Assembly (NCBI GenBank): GCA_030692765.1
Contig: JAUYUB010000010.1
Location: 1-64,000 of the forward strand
Reading direction: 5' to 3'
Length of the DNA: 64,000 nucleotides
Source: Sulfuricurvum sp.
GTDB lineage: Bacteria; Campylobacterota; Campylobacteria; Campylobacterales; Sulfurimonadaceae
Shown here: positions 1 through 8,145 of the stretch, piece by piece
How the letters are laid out: each line of letters opens with the position of its first letter
How positions within the stretch are numbered: the first letter of the stretch is position 1
The notes under the pieces: model-generated
Databases searched by the model: none
What the model was told of the DNA's origin: nothing
What the model saw: only the letters and a program-made list of their open reading frames with translations
Translations under genes and position numbers: made by a program

Positions 1-555
1 TAAAATCATCGCAGCAGAACCTGCCAAGAAAGCCGCCAACATCATCTGAATAGACTCAGTAGGCATTTGCCACAATTCACGTGCCGTTGATTGAGCCATC
101 AATCCTGCTGTATACAACGTAACCGGAACGGCTAAAACAACACCATACGCCAATAATTTGTCGTACATTGCTTCATCTTTTTTCATATAGAGGAAATACG
201 CCATACCCAAGATGATACCGACAAAGCCCGTTGCCAACCATGCACCGATTGTAATCATTGAAGTCATGTGCGGGTGAAAGAAAATATGCCAGAATCTAAA
301 CATCTGATGCAAATCGATAACGGTAAAGAATAAGAAGAGGTGGATAAATACGATTGAAATCGCTACCGATGGTAAACGGATAAATCCGGTTTGTTCAGGA
401 TATTTTTTCAATAAATAAAAGGCGATAAAGATAATACCCGTACCGATACTCTTTGCCCACATGTTCATGGTAATAATCCAACCCCATGCAACACCTGGAA
501 GTGCTACATCAAGGACTACAACCGCATTGGTTGCTGCAATAAGTTCGTGTGCCAT
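1..555 (-). CDS. psrC: NrfD/PsrC-type membrane subunit of a polysulfide reductase-like enzyme (3' part outside window)
   Basis: Only the N-terminal 185 residues lie in the window. I translated them directly: they begin MAHELIAATN and form several long hydrophobic helices separated by short polar loops, as expected for the quinone-interacting NrfD/PsrC anchor that takes electrons from or gives them to a ferredoxin-like subunit. The start codon overlaps the stop of the upstream iron-sulfur gene by one base (TAATG), so the two are translated together. The gene runs off the left edge, so the total helix number and any following gene are unknown. The family assignment is good; the substrate (polysulfide, thiosulfate, tetrathionate or other) cannot be decided without the catalytic subunit. 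Confidence 0.8.
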   Translation of the reverse strand, partial: MAHELIAATNAVVVLDVALPGVAWGWIITMNMWAKSIGTGIIFIAFYLLKKYPEQTGFIRLPSVAISIVFIHLFLFFTVIDLHQMFRFWHIFFHPHMTSMITIGAWLATGFVGIILGMAYFLYMKKDEAMYDKLLAYGVVLAVPVTLYTAGLMAQSTARELWQMPTESIQMMLAAFLAGSAAMIL

Positions 556-1193
556 TAGTGGTGCCCTCCTACAGGTAGATGTGTAAGATTATTAAATAAA
601 CTAAAACCTTCTTCACGAATTGAAGCTAATGGGTTAAGAGTAACATTACCGCCGCCTACATAAAAGTGGTGAGGGTCTGTCCCTTTTTCAGGTTTACGCA
701 CTTGCACATTGCCTTGGTGTTCTTGAATGTACTTGCTGATGTTTGACATCGGATCGTCCAAGTCTCCAAAAATATTTGCTTCTACAGGACACGCAACAAC
801 ACATGATGGCATCATGGCACTGGCAATACGGTGCGCACAATACGTACATTTATCTGCTGTTTGTGTCAGTGGATCAATGTAGATCGCGCCGTATGGACAT
901 GCCATAATACAGCCTGCACATCCGATACAACGCTCTTTATCAATGTTCACGATACCGTTTTCAATATAGTGCAATGCACTTACCGGACAAATACGCTCAC
1001 ACGGTGCATTGGCACAGTGGTTACAACGAAGCGGAGTAAACGTTCTTTTTGTTTCCGGAAAACTTCCGACATCCACATATTTTACGCGAAGACGCCATGT
1101 ACTTAGTGGAACTTCATTTTCCACTTTACATGCGATCTCACAGCCCTTACAACCCATACAAAGGCGAAGGTCTACCAAGAACCCTAATTGCAT
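555..1193 (-). CDS. psrB: 4Fe-4S ferredoxin-type electron-transfer subunit (PsrB/DmsB-like)
   Basis: This 212-residue protein carries the four cysteine clusters of the PsrB/NrfC/DmsB family: CMGCKGCEIAC at about 12-22, CNHCANAPCERIC, CIGCAGCIMAC and a C-x2-C...C-x3-C set around CTYC and CVVAC. Such subunits wire a molybdopterin catalytic subunit to an NrfD-type membrane anchor. A strong Shine-Dalgarno (AAGGAG) stands just before the ATG. The membrane anchor follows with a one-base overlap. No molybdopterin subunit lies upstream, where hisD ends 227 bases away, so the usual A-B-C order is not seen here. The absence of a twin-arginine signal is normal for the B subunit, which is exported with its partner. 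The substrate is undetermined. Confidence 0.85.
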   Translation of the reverse strand: MQLGFLVDLRLCMGCKGCEIACKVENEVPLSTWRLRVKYVDVGSFPETKRTFTPLRCNHCANAPCERICPVSALHYIENGIVNIDKERCIGCAGCIMACPYGAIYIDPLTQTADKCTYCAHRIASAMMPSCVVACPVEANIFGDLDDPMSNISKYIQEHQGNVQVRKPEKGTDPHHFYVGGGNVTLNPLASIREEGFSLFNNLTHLPVGGHH

Positions 1194-1284
1194 ATATTCT
1201 CCTTAAAATTCCTATTGCTTAATGCAATACTAATTATTTATTATCATTATAACGCGCATTAACGGCATTACTGCTGGTGGTGAT

Positions 1285-1305
1285 ATTAACTAATTATTGG
1301 TTAAT
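1285..1305. promoter_or_regulatory. Inverted repeat upstream of psrBC, candidate operator
   Basis: ATTAAC and GTTAAT form a perfect six-base inverted repeat around a nine-base AT-rich spacer, about 90 bases before the psrB start in the hisD-psrB gap. The half-site resembles those used by CRP/FNR-family regulators, though the spacer is longer than the usual four bases. The rest of the 227-base gap is AT-rich, and I see no other clear element in it. Confidence 0.3.
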
Positions 1306-1420
1306 AGATTCTAAAAAAGAGTGATTTTTACGTCAATTGTTACGTTAGGGAACTATTTTGTTTTATTAAGAAACAAATGAGGCAGAAAGGAGTTTTTTTA
1401 TCGTCATATACCTAAGGGTA

Positions 1421-2713
1421 TTATGACTCTAGACGACAGCGGACAGAAGCTTCATGCGCTCCCAATCCTTCCGTGTTGGCGATCAAAGCACATGCTTCAC
1501 CGATTTCATTGATGGCTTGGCGTGAAAAAGCAATAATGGACGATTTTTTCATAAAGTTTTCCACCCCTAACGGTGAGTAAAAACGTGCCGTTCCGCCTGT
1601 TGGCAGCGTATGGTTTGGCCCTGCTACATAATCACCGATTGCTTCAGGTGTATTTGGACCCAAAAAGATGGCTCCAGCGTGTTTAATCGATGGCAGCAAC
1701 TCAAATGGATTAACCGTTACCACCTCCAAATGTTCAGGAGCAATTTTATTCATCAAATCCACTGCTTCTTGCATCGTTTTGGTAATGATGATAGCGGCGC
1801 GCTCATCAATGGATTTACGGGCGATTTCTTCTCTTGGTAACTGTTTTAGCCAAGTTTCAATCTCGATCGCACACTGATCGGCTAAGGCTTGTGAGGTTGT
1901 AATGAGGATTGAACTGGCCATCTCATCATGCTCTGCCTGAGATAAAAGATCGATTGCCATGTGACGTGCATTCGCCGTTTCATCTGCCAGAATCCCAATC
2001 TCGCTTGGGCCCGCGATCATATCGATGTTTACTTCGCCGAATACCATCTTTTTAGCCGTAGCCACAAAAATGTTCCCCGGACCTGTAATGACATCGACCT
2101 TAGGAATCGTTTGGGTCCCATACGCCATTGCCGCAATCGCGCTGGCTCCTCCCACTTTAAAAACTTCGCTCACGCCGCACAAATGGCATGCTGCAAGCAA
2201 CAATGCATTGGGCTCATTATCAGGAGTGGGTGTGCAGACAATGATTTGCTCAACACCTGCTACTTGAGCCGGAATAACATTCATCAATAATGAACTAGGA
2301 TACGCCGCTTTTCCTCCAGGGATATAAAGCCCGGCACGATCAACCGGTGTTACTTTTTGTCCCAAGATGGTTCCATTGGCTTCCGTATCAAACCAGCTGC
2401 GCGGAAGCTGCTTCTCATGATAGCTTCGGATACGGTCATAAGCTAAATGCAGTGCAGATTTCAATTTCGGTTCAAGTGCTTCATATGCGGCTTTCATGTC
2501 GGCCGTTTGAATGCGCAAATCCGATCCATTCTTAGGTGACCAGCGGTCAAATTTTTCGATATGTGTGGTAAGCGCATCGTCCTTATTCTCACGAATATCG
2601 TCAATGAGCTCTTTAACAATCACCGACACATGTTCCATATCCATTTTTCCACGATTTAATAACTCATTGAAAACGGTTTGAAAATTTGCATCACTGCTTT
2701 GGATAATCGTCAT
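1421..2713 (-). CDS. hisD: Histidinol dehydrogenase
   Basis: HisD catalyses the last two steps of histidine synthesis, oxidising L-histidinol to L-histidine with two NAD+ in the cytoplasm and using zinc. The 430-residue length matches the family. Recognisable signatures are GPGNIFVATAKK, the GPSEIGI segment, QAEHDEMA, APEHLEVV and the C-terminal GPNHTLPTGGTARF stretch, which together supply zinc ligands and catalytic histidines and glutamates. It is the first gene not in the psr unit and is followed upstream by a thioredoxin-like gene and aroK on the same strand with short gaps, so aroK, the thioredoxin-like gene and hisD probably form one transcript. No other his gene is nearby, as is usual for scattered his genes in this phylum. 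Confidence 0.95.
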   Translation of the reverse strand: MTIIQSSDANFQTVFNELLNRGKMDMEHVSVIVKELIDDIRENKDDALTTHIEKFDRWSPKNGSDLRIQTADMKAAYEALEPKLKSALHLAYDRIRSYHEKQLPRSWFDTEANGTILGQKVTPVDRAGLYIPGGKAAYPSSLLMNVIPAQVAGVEQIIVCTPTPDNEPNALLLAACHLCGVSEVFKVGGASAIAAMAYGTQTIPKVDVITGPGNIFVATAKKMVFGEVNIDMIAGPSEIGILADETANARHMAIDLLSQAEHDEMASSILITTSQALADQCAIEIETWLKQLPREEIARKSIDERAAIIITKTMQEAVDLMNKIAPEHLEVVTVNPFELLPSIKHAGAIFLGPNTPEAIGDYVAGPNHTLPTGGTARFYSPLGVENFMKKSSIIAFSRQAINEIGEACALIANTEGLGAHEASVRCRLES

Positions 2714-2725
2714 ATTTTCTCTTTC

Positions 2726-3145
2726 TTATTTTTTTGTTGATGTTTTTTTATACTCACTGCTTACAATATCAAGTGCTTCAAGAAACCTTGTTGTATCCAC
2801 AGCACCCATCAATGGCTCAAATAATGGTTCGCCATCACTTTTTAAGAACCAGGTTGCAGGTGTACCACCAACATAGAGGTCTCTTGGAAAAATCGGGTCT
2901 TGATCCACATAGACGATTGCCGCTACATACTGCGTATTTAGCTTCTGAATGACATTTTGATTACTAAGAGCCGTTGATTCGAATTGAACACAAAAGTGGC
3001 AATTATGATTCGAGATGACAAACATGATCGGTTTGTTCAAAGCTTTGGATTGTTTAAGAGCACTTGCATAATCTTTTTCCCATTTGATACCGCCGCCAAA
3101 CACGCAAGAGAGTGTTATCAAGAGTAAAACTACTGTTTTTATCAT
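2726..3145 (-). CDS. Secreted thioredoxin-fold protein
   Basis: This 139-residue protein starts with a signal peptide (hydrophobic residues 3-17) followed by a thioredoxin fold of the Thioredoxin_7/SoxW-like kind. The redox motif is CHFC at 49-52, and the cis-proline loop is GGTPATWF. It should act in the periplasm in thiol-disulfide exchange, either cytochrome c maturation, sulfur metabolism or protein repair; the partner cannot be told. Its start overlaps the aroK stop in an ATGA arrangement, and hisD begins 12 bases after its stop. Placement between two amino-acid biosynthesis genes is probably incidental. A plain thiol reductase is the main alternative reading. Confidence 0.8.
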   Translation of the reverse strand: MIKTVVLLLITLSCVFGGGIKWEKDYASALKQSKALNKPIMFVISNHNCHFCVQFESTALSNQNVIQKLNTQYVAAIVYVDQDPIFPRDLYVGGTPATWFLKSDGEPLFEPLMGAVDTTRFLEALDIVSSEYKKTSTKK

Positions 3146-3651
3146 TTTTTTACCTTTTTTAGAATTTCTCTTGCAATTTTATCAACGTCTTTGTCACTTA
3201 CATCGATCACCATATCTGCTACTTCTAAATAGTTTGAAAGGCGCTCATCATAGAGTGCGCGTGCTTTCTCAATGTCTTGAAACAAAGGACGTTTTTTTAA
3301 CTTTTTATCAGCATCAGGATGTGCCAAAATACGCTCATAAATAGTTTCAAACGGAGCATTGAGCAAAACAATCGTTCCCACTTTTTTAATGGCAGGAACT
3401 TTAAAAAATCCGCCACCTGTAGAGATAATCGTACCCTCTACTTTTTTCTTTAACCATCGCGCTGTTTTTCGCTCCAAATTTCGGAAATATTCTTCACCTT
3501 CTTCAGCAAAGATTTCCTTTACGGAACGGTTCTCCATGCTCTCGATGATATCGTCGGTATCTAACGCCATCATGGCAGATTGATTCACCATTGCACGGGC
3601 AACTGAGCCCTTGCCTACACCCATAAAACCGATTAATACAATATTTTTCAT
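3142..3651 (-). CDS. aroK: Shikimate kinase
   Basis: AroK phosphorylates shikimate with ATP in the common aromatic pathway. The 169-residue length is typical. The P-loop at the N-terminus reads GFMGVGKGS, so the residue after the lysine is glycine and the serine comes one later, as in adenylate kinases, rather than the usual GKS/GKT. The shikimate-binding DTDDIIE, FRNLE and STGGGF segments are present, as is the lid arginine region around KKRPLF. It is the first gene of a probable aroK-thioredoxin-hisD operon and shares four bases with the next gene. The gap upstream holds the start of a decayed cupin gene on the other strand. Confidence 0.92.
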   Translation of the reverse strand: MKNIVLIGFMGVGKGSVARAMVNQSAMMALDTDDIIESMENRSVKEIFAEEGEEYFRNLERKTARWLKKKVEGTIISTGGGFFKVPAIKKVGTIVLLNAPFETIYERILAHPDADKKLKKRPLFQDIEKARALYDERLSNYLEVADMVIDVSDKDVDKIAREILKKVKK

Positions 3652-3713
3652 GATTTAGAACACTTTAAATTATAATGATGCAATCATAACACGCATAAAC
3701 TTAGGAGTGACTC

Positions 3714-3945
3714 GTGAATATTTATGCCCTCCAGAACCCTAAGCCTGATTTTGAGACATTTGCAACGCTTTATCAAAATAAAATTATTAAAATCTAGGCC
3801 ATACGGTCGCATCTGTTGCAAGCAGGGGAAATGCACAATTACGCGTTGAGCATAAAGTGGTCAGCTCGATCTTCCAAAACACACTTTACATCAAGCGTTA
3901 AGCACCTCTGAAGATGTTCTTTGGCTAGGTGTGTTTAACTCTTAA
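3714..3945 (+). pseudogene. Decayed cupin-domain protein gene
   Basis: A GTG with a good ribosome binding site (AGGAG six bases before it) opens a frame reading VNIYALQNPKPDFETF, which stops after 27 codons. Further on, in a different frame, the DNA encodes QLRVEHKVV, and the end of the region encodes a segment ending [14 protein letters not shown] before a stop. From memory these three pieces resemble the start, middle and end of small single-domain cupin proteins of about 105-110 residues, here compressed into about 232 bases with frame changes and lost sequence. The last 11 bases overlap the end of the converging chemoreceptor gene. I regard it as a dead gene; a sequencing error alone would not explain the missing length. 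Confidence 0.6.
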
Positions 3946-5521
3946 ATTCGTTAATATGATCTTGAAGTAGTTGTGCAACACGTAACAACTGCCCTGAATC
4001 CTCTTCGATTTTTTCTACGTTTTTTTGATTTGACCCGGAGACATCATTGATTTGCGATATTTTTTCAATAATCCATTCTACATGACTCACCATATCAACC
4101 GAATCCCCATGAGAACGTTTTGCCACAATAACTGAATTTTCCATCTCAACAGAGGTCATTGAAATTTTTTCTTCTACTTCTCTTGAAATATCTGTCAATC
4201 CATTCATACTGATAGCATTTTTTCCTATTTTATCGCTAACATCATTGATTGATTGAACAATTGTCCCTACGCTAATCTCAATTTCTGTTAGACTTTTTTG
4301 TGTCCGTTCTGCAAGTTTGCGCACTTCATCTGCAACCACTGCAAATCCGCGTCCATGCTCCCCTGCACGTGCGGCTTCAATAGCAGCATTCAATGCCAAA
4401 AGATTTGTTTGATCGGCAATATCTTTAATAACTCCTAATACGCTTTTGACCTGTTCCGCATCATTACGTAATCCCACCAATTGTGATGACATATCATGTT
4501 CAGCTTCAATATATCCTTCTACTTCATTTACCAAACGATCCAGTGCATCTTTTGCCGTTACCAATTCTGCATTTGCATTGGTAATATTGTTTTGAGTTTG
4601 TTCTGATATTGTAATTGCAGTTGAAAGGGTAGCTTTAATCGAGTGACTTTTTTCCGTAGTTGCTTGAACAATCAATCTCTCTTGCTCAACCCCTTGTGAA
4701 ATATTTTGGGTTGCTTGAGTGATGGCAGTAGCAATCGCATTGTTTTGCTGTCCCAGAGATTTGACTTCATTTACTGTCTCTTGAATCATTTCTACAAAAT
4801 TATTCACTGCGGTTGCAGCTTGGGAAAATTCATCCTTTTTAACCACTTCAAGCCGTTTTGTTAAATCTTTATCTCCACTTACCAATGCTGATATGCGATT
4901 ACGTAATTCATTCAAGGGGACCAAAACTTCCTTACCAAAGAATAGATTTAATATAATTACTAATGTAATTACAATGATTCCTAGAACGATCAACAATACA
5001 TTTTGTGTTTTATCAATAGCTTGATCATTTTGTTCCAGTGATACAACTAAATCCATAACGCCTAAAACATCGCCGGTCTTTACATTGGTATGACATGCAA
5101 GACATTTCTCCTCAGCCACTAAAGGTTGTAATAAACGTATTGTGTGCCCTTTTTCGCTGTTCTCCATAACTGCAGGCCGTTTAGTCTCAAAAATTTTTTT
5201 GATCATGAGATCATCACTCATTGGTGCATGGCTTCCATATAACTCATTGACGGCTATGGAGCGTTGAACTTGGACATCCATGATGCCGTCAATCTCTTTT
5301 GCTTTTTCGATGGTTTGGGCAACAACTTGTGGATCGCCGGCAAGCATACTTTGGGATAAAGTTTGAAAAATTGACTGACTAAGCATCGTCAAAGAACGCT
5401 TTGAAGTCTCATTGGAAAAGTCATGAAATGTCATAGTTAAGTAGCTGTAGACAGTTCCAAGGCCTAAAACACCAAATACTAATGTTGAAAAAATAATTTT
5501 AGATTTAACCGTATCAAACAT
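3935..5521 (-). CDS. Methyl-accepting chemotaxis protein with a c-type haem motif in the sensor domain
   Basis: The 528-residue protein has a transmembrane helix at about 9-30, a periplasmic sensor region to about 173, a second helix at 174-195, a HAMP segment at about 197-250 and the cytoplasmic signalling domain, whose hairpin tip ([25 protein letters not shown]) lies around 367-405. The periplasmic part contains CLACH at 140-144, a covalent haem c attachment motif, so this receptor may sense redox state, oxygen, NO or CO through bound haem (DUF3365/Tll0287-like sensors carry this motif). There is no CheB/CheR pentapeptide at the C-terminus. Its stop converges on the cupin remnant. A GGGAG ribosome site precedes the ATG by about nine bases. 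Confidence 0.88.
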   Translation of the reverse strand: MFDTVKSKIIFSTLVFGVLGLGTVYSYLTMTFHDFSNETSKRSLTMLSQSIFQTLSQSMLAGDPQVVAQTIEKAKEIDGIMDVQVQRSIAVNELYGSHAPMSDDLMIKKIFETKRPAVMENSEKGHTIRLLQPLVAEEKCLACHTNVKTGDVLGVMDLVVSLEQNDQAIDKTQNVLLIVLGIIVITLVIILNLFFGKEVLVPLNELRNRISALVSGDKDLTKRLEVVKKDEFSQAATAVNNFVEMIQETVNEVKSLGQQNNAIATAITQATQNISQGVEQERLIVQATTEKSHSIKATLSTAITISEQTQNNITNANAELVTAKDALDRLVNEVEGYIEAEHDMSSQLVGLRNDAEQVKSVLGVIKDIADQTNLLALNAAIEAARAGEHGRGFAVVADEVRKLAERTQKSLTEIEISVGTIVQSINDVSDKIGKNAISMNGLTDISREVEEKISMTSVEMENSVIVAKRSHGDSVDMVSHVEWIIEKISQINDVSGSNQKNVEKIEEDSGQLLRVAQLLQDHINEFKS

Positions 5522-5548
5522 TTAGAACACTCCCTCTTATTTTAACGC

Positions 5549-6919
5549 TTATTGTACCGTATAATGGTCACCACATCTTGGAGATGTCACTATTCCTTCC
5601 AATGTTTGTATTTTTACCGGTAAATTCATCGGTCTGCGCATCGATACAGGGTCAACCATACTGACGCTAAAGTGTAAATGTGGGGCGGTTGTATATCCTG
5701 TATTACCAGAGTAAGCTATCAACTGCCCCTTCTTAACCGTATCCCCAATCTTCACTGCAGATCCTCCCAGCTTTAGATGATAGTAATTTCCAAGCGTTCC
5801 ATCCAAGTGACGTATATTGACATAATTCATATAGGGACGAAATTGCGGGTATGGCCCACCAAAGCTATTGCTAACTTCTACACCGACAACTTCACCCTCT
5901 CTGGCCGCATATATAGGTGTACCAACAGCTACTGAGAAATCAACCGCATATGCGGAAAGACCGGCATGAGAAAACCCCCCATTGTACCCTTGCGATACTC
6001 TCACATTTGCCCCTGCAGTAAAAGGTAGCCTGTAGACATATGAATCATCATGTTTTGCAAACGCTGAACCTTTTACCCATCCATATGAAGATTCATATGT
6101 CATCTCCAATGAAGCGTTAATAGGCGTCAATATAAGAATTTCTTTTTTAGCATGTCCTGCCAATTCGATATAAACCGGCAATGAATGATTTGCCTTTGCA
6201 TTATTCATCTTATTTAAATCCAAAGAGAGTGTCACCAAAAATGGATTTAAATTTTCTGCTTCAAAAACCATTTCTCCTTTTGAATTACGATCCGCGACAA
6301 CAATAACACTGTTTTTTGACCCTATCTTAGCTGTTCGCTTAATATTTTTTACTTCGGAACGTTTTAAAATTTTTAAATGCTCTTCATAGGCTTGTTCTTG
6401 TTCTATCATAAACTGAATACTTGTTTTCTCCAATATTTGTTCATCACACAAGCCATCAAGTGTTTTAATCGAATGCGGTGGAAAATTATTTTGATAATAA
6501 GCAATGGCTTGTGCACGTACGCGAGGCTGATGCAGGGGTTGTAATTCAACCTGAGTCAAATGTTCAAATCTTTTTTTATCTCCCGTTTGTATCGCATCGC
6601 TTAGTGATGTACGGTAGAGTTGATTAATGGCCTCTTCTTGAGCAGCTAACGCTCTAAGATCTCTGAGGTATGCTTCCAAGCGTTGCGGCTGCACCTTCGA
6701 AGATTTTGCCAATTCTTCTCCTTGGGATAACGTCTCCTTAACCCCACTGCAGAAGCGTTTAATCATTTCCTTTTCCGGTGTATTTAAAGCTTCAATATCA
6801 AGTTGAGCCATTTTTTTGGCATGCTTTTCAAGCGGTTGAGAAAGTGAACAATACGGCAAAGGACCCTGAGCATTCACAAACATAAAAGCGAATAGAACAA
6901 TCAATATTATTTTTATCAC
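5549..6919 (-). CDS. Secreted M23-family metallopeptidase
   Basis: I place the start at a GTG at 6919, giving about 456 residues, because a near-perfect Shine-Dalgarno (AAGGAGG) stands six bases before it and translation then opens with a signal peptide (MIKIILIVLFAF) rather than ten basic residues. The C-terminal third is a LytM/M23 zinc peptidase domain: the first ligands are in HAGLSAYAVDF and the last in HLHF, with NYYHL between. Enzymes of this type cut peptidoglycan cross-links and in this phylum can shape the cell (Pgp3/Csd families). The N-terminal 250 residues are helical with a middle beta-rich part and are not otherwise recognised. The gene is 27 bases upstream of the chemoreceptor and may be cotranscribed with it. 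Confidence 0.85.
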   Translation of the reverse strand: MIKIILIVLFAFMFVNAQGPLPYCSLSQPLEKHAKKMAQLDIEALNTPEKEMIKRFCSGVKETLSQGEELAKSSKVQPQRLEAYLRDLRALAAQEEAINQLYRTSLSDAIQTGDKKRFEHLTQVELQPLHQPRVRAQAIAYYQNNFPPHSIKTLDGLCDEQILEKTSIQFMIEQEQAYEEHLKILKRSEVKNIKRTAKIGSKNSVIVVADRNSKGEMVFEAENLNPFLVTLSLDLNKMNNAKANHSLPVYIELAGHAKKEILILTPINASLEMTYESSYGWVKGSAFAKHDDSYVYRLPFTAGANVRVSQGYNGGFSHAGLSAYAVDFSVAVGTPIYAAREGEVVGVEVSNSFGGPYPQFRPYMNYVNIRHLDGTLGNYYHLKLGGSAVKIGDTVKKGQLIAYSGNTGYTTAPHLHFSVSMVDPVSMRRPMNLPVKIQTLEGIVTSPRCGDHYTVQ

Positions 6920-6983
6920 TATTCGCCTCCTTCTTTTAGCAGTATTCACATTATAGCTAATATGGAAATTTAGGCTCGGATGC

Positions 6984-6989
6984 TATAAT
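6984..6989 (+). promoter_or_regulatory. Extended -10 element of the fba promoter
   Basis: TATAAT preceded by TGC (an extended -10) lies 27 bases before the fba start codon, in the short divergent gap with the M23 peptidase gene. This would give a leader of about 20 bases. No strong -35 hexamer is visible, as is normal for the housekeeping sigma factor in Campylobacterota. Confidence 0.55.
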
Positions 6990-7016
6990 ATCTTATATTT
7001 TTATTTGGGGTAGTTC

Positions 7017-8096
7017 ATGTCCAAACGTATATTAGATGTTATTAAACCAGGTGTTGTATTCGGCAAAGATCTTAATACATTATTTAGCATTGCAAAAGAA
7101 GAGGGTTATGCTCTACCAGCTGTAAATGTTGTAGGAACCGATTCTATTAATGCTGTTTTAGAGGCTGCAAAACTGGTTAATTCTCCTGTTATTATCCAAT
7201 TTTCCAACGGTGGAGCGAGTTATTATGCAGGTAAAGGGCTCAGTAATGAGAATGAAAAAGCGGCGATCGTCGGTGCTATCAGCGGCGCCATTCATACACA
7301 TATGATGGCAGAGGCATACGGCCTTCCTGTTGTTTTGCATACCGATCATGCTGCCCGCAACTTCTTGCCATGGATCGATGCACTGCTCGATGCCGGTGAA
7401 AAACATTTCAAAGAACATGGTAAGCCATTATTTAGTTCTCACATGTTGGATCTCTCAGAAGAGAGCCTCGAAGAAAATGTAACAACCTGTGTTGAATATC
7501 TCAAACGTATGTCTAAAATCGGTATGACCCTCGAAATCGAACTTGGAGTAACCGGAGGAGAAGAAGACGGTGTTGATAATAGCAATATTGACAATTCACT
7601 CCTCTATACGCAACCTGAAGATGTTGCTTATGCTTATGAGCGTCTTTTAGCCGTTAGTGAAAACTTCACGATTGCTGCTTCGTTTGGTAACGTACATGGT
7701 GTTTACAAGCCCGGTAATGTTGTATTAACCCCTACAATCCTCGATAATTCTCAGCGCTACATCCAAGAAAAATTTAACACAGCACCAAAACCTGTCAACT
7801 TTGTTTTCCATGGTGGTTCAGGATCAAGCCTCGAAGAGATTCGCGAAGCGATCGGTTATGGGGTCATCAAAATGAACATAGATACCGATACGCAATGGGC
7901 AACATGGGAAGGTGTCAAAGACTATTATGAGAAGTACAAAGATTATCTTCAAGGGCAAATCGGCAATCCAGAGGGTGAAGACAAACCGAATAAAAAATAT
8001 TATGACCCAAGAAAATGGTTACGTGATGGGCAGAAGACATTAGTTGAGCGTGTTAAAGTAGCGTTTAATGATCTTAATGCGATTGATCGTAACTAA
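7017..8096 (+). CDS. fba: Class II fructose-1,6-bisphosphate aldolase
   Basis: The enzyme interconverts fructose 1,6-bisphosphate with glyceraldehyde 3-phosphate and dihydroxyacetone phosphate; in an autotroph with the reverse TCA cycle it would mostly serve gluconeogenesis. The 359-residue length matches the longer FbaA (class IIA) type. The catalytic aspartate and first zinc histidine are in LHTDHAARN (Asp110, His111), and further zinc ligands are in GNVHGVYKPG and FHGGSGS. It stands alone, with its own promoter and a hairpin after the stop, and diverges from the M23 peptidase gene. Confidence 0.95.
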   Translation: MSKRILDVIKPGVVFGKDLNTLFSIAKEEGYALPAVNVVGTDSINAVLEAAKLVNSPVIIQFSNGGASYYAGKGLSNENEKAAIVGAISGAIHTHMMAEAYGLPVVLHTDHAARNFLPWIDALLDAGEKHFKEHGKPLFSSHMLDLSEESLEENVTTCVEYLKRMSKIGMTLEIELGVTGGEEDGVDNSNIDNSLLYTQPEDVAYAYERLLAVSENFTIAASFGNVHGVYKPGNVVLTPTILDNSQRYIQEKFNTAPKPVNFVFHGGSGSSLEEIREAIGYGVIKMNIDTDTQWATWEGVKDYYEKYKDYLQGQIGNPEGEDKPNKKYYDPRKWLRDGQKTLVERVKVAFNDLNAIDRN

Positions 8097-8112
8097 AAAG
8101 AAAGAAGAAAGC

Positions 8113-8128
8113 TTCCCCTTAAGGGGAA
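8113..8128. terminator. Palindromic hairpin between fba and the prolyl isomerase gene
   Basis: TTCCCCTT followed by AAGGGGAA is a perfect 16-base palindrome in the 49-base gap where fba and the prolyl isomerase gene converge. On the minus strand it is followed by a pyrimidine-rich run ending in five T. It probably stops transcription from both sides, better from the minus side. Confidence 0.6.
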
Positions 8129-8145
8129 ACAAAATAGAAAGTTAT

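Noticed and set aside
831-1106. Plus-strand frames opposite psrB
   Set aside because: The cysteine-rich appearance mirrors codons of the ferredoxin gene; no independent support.
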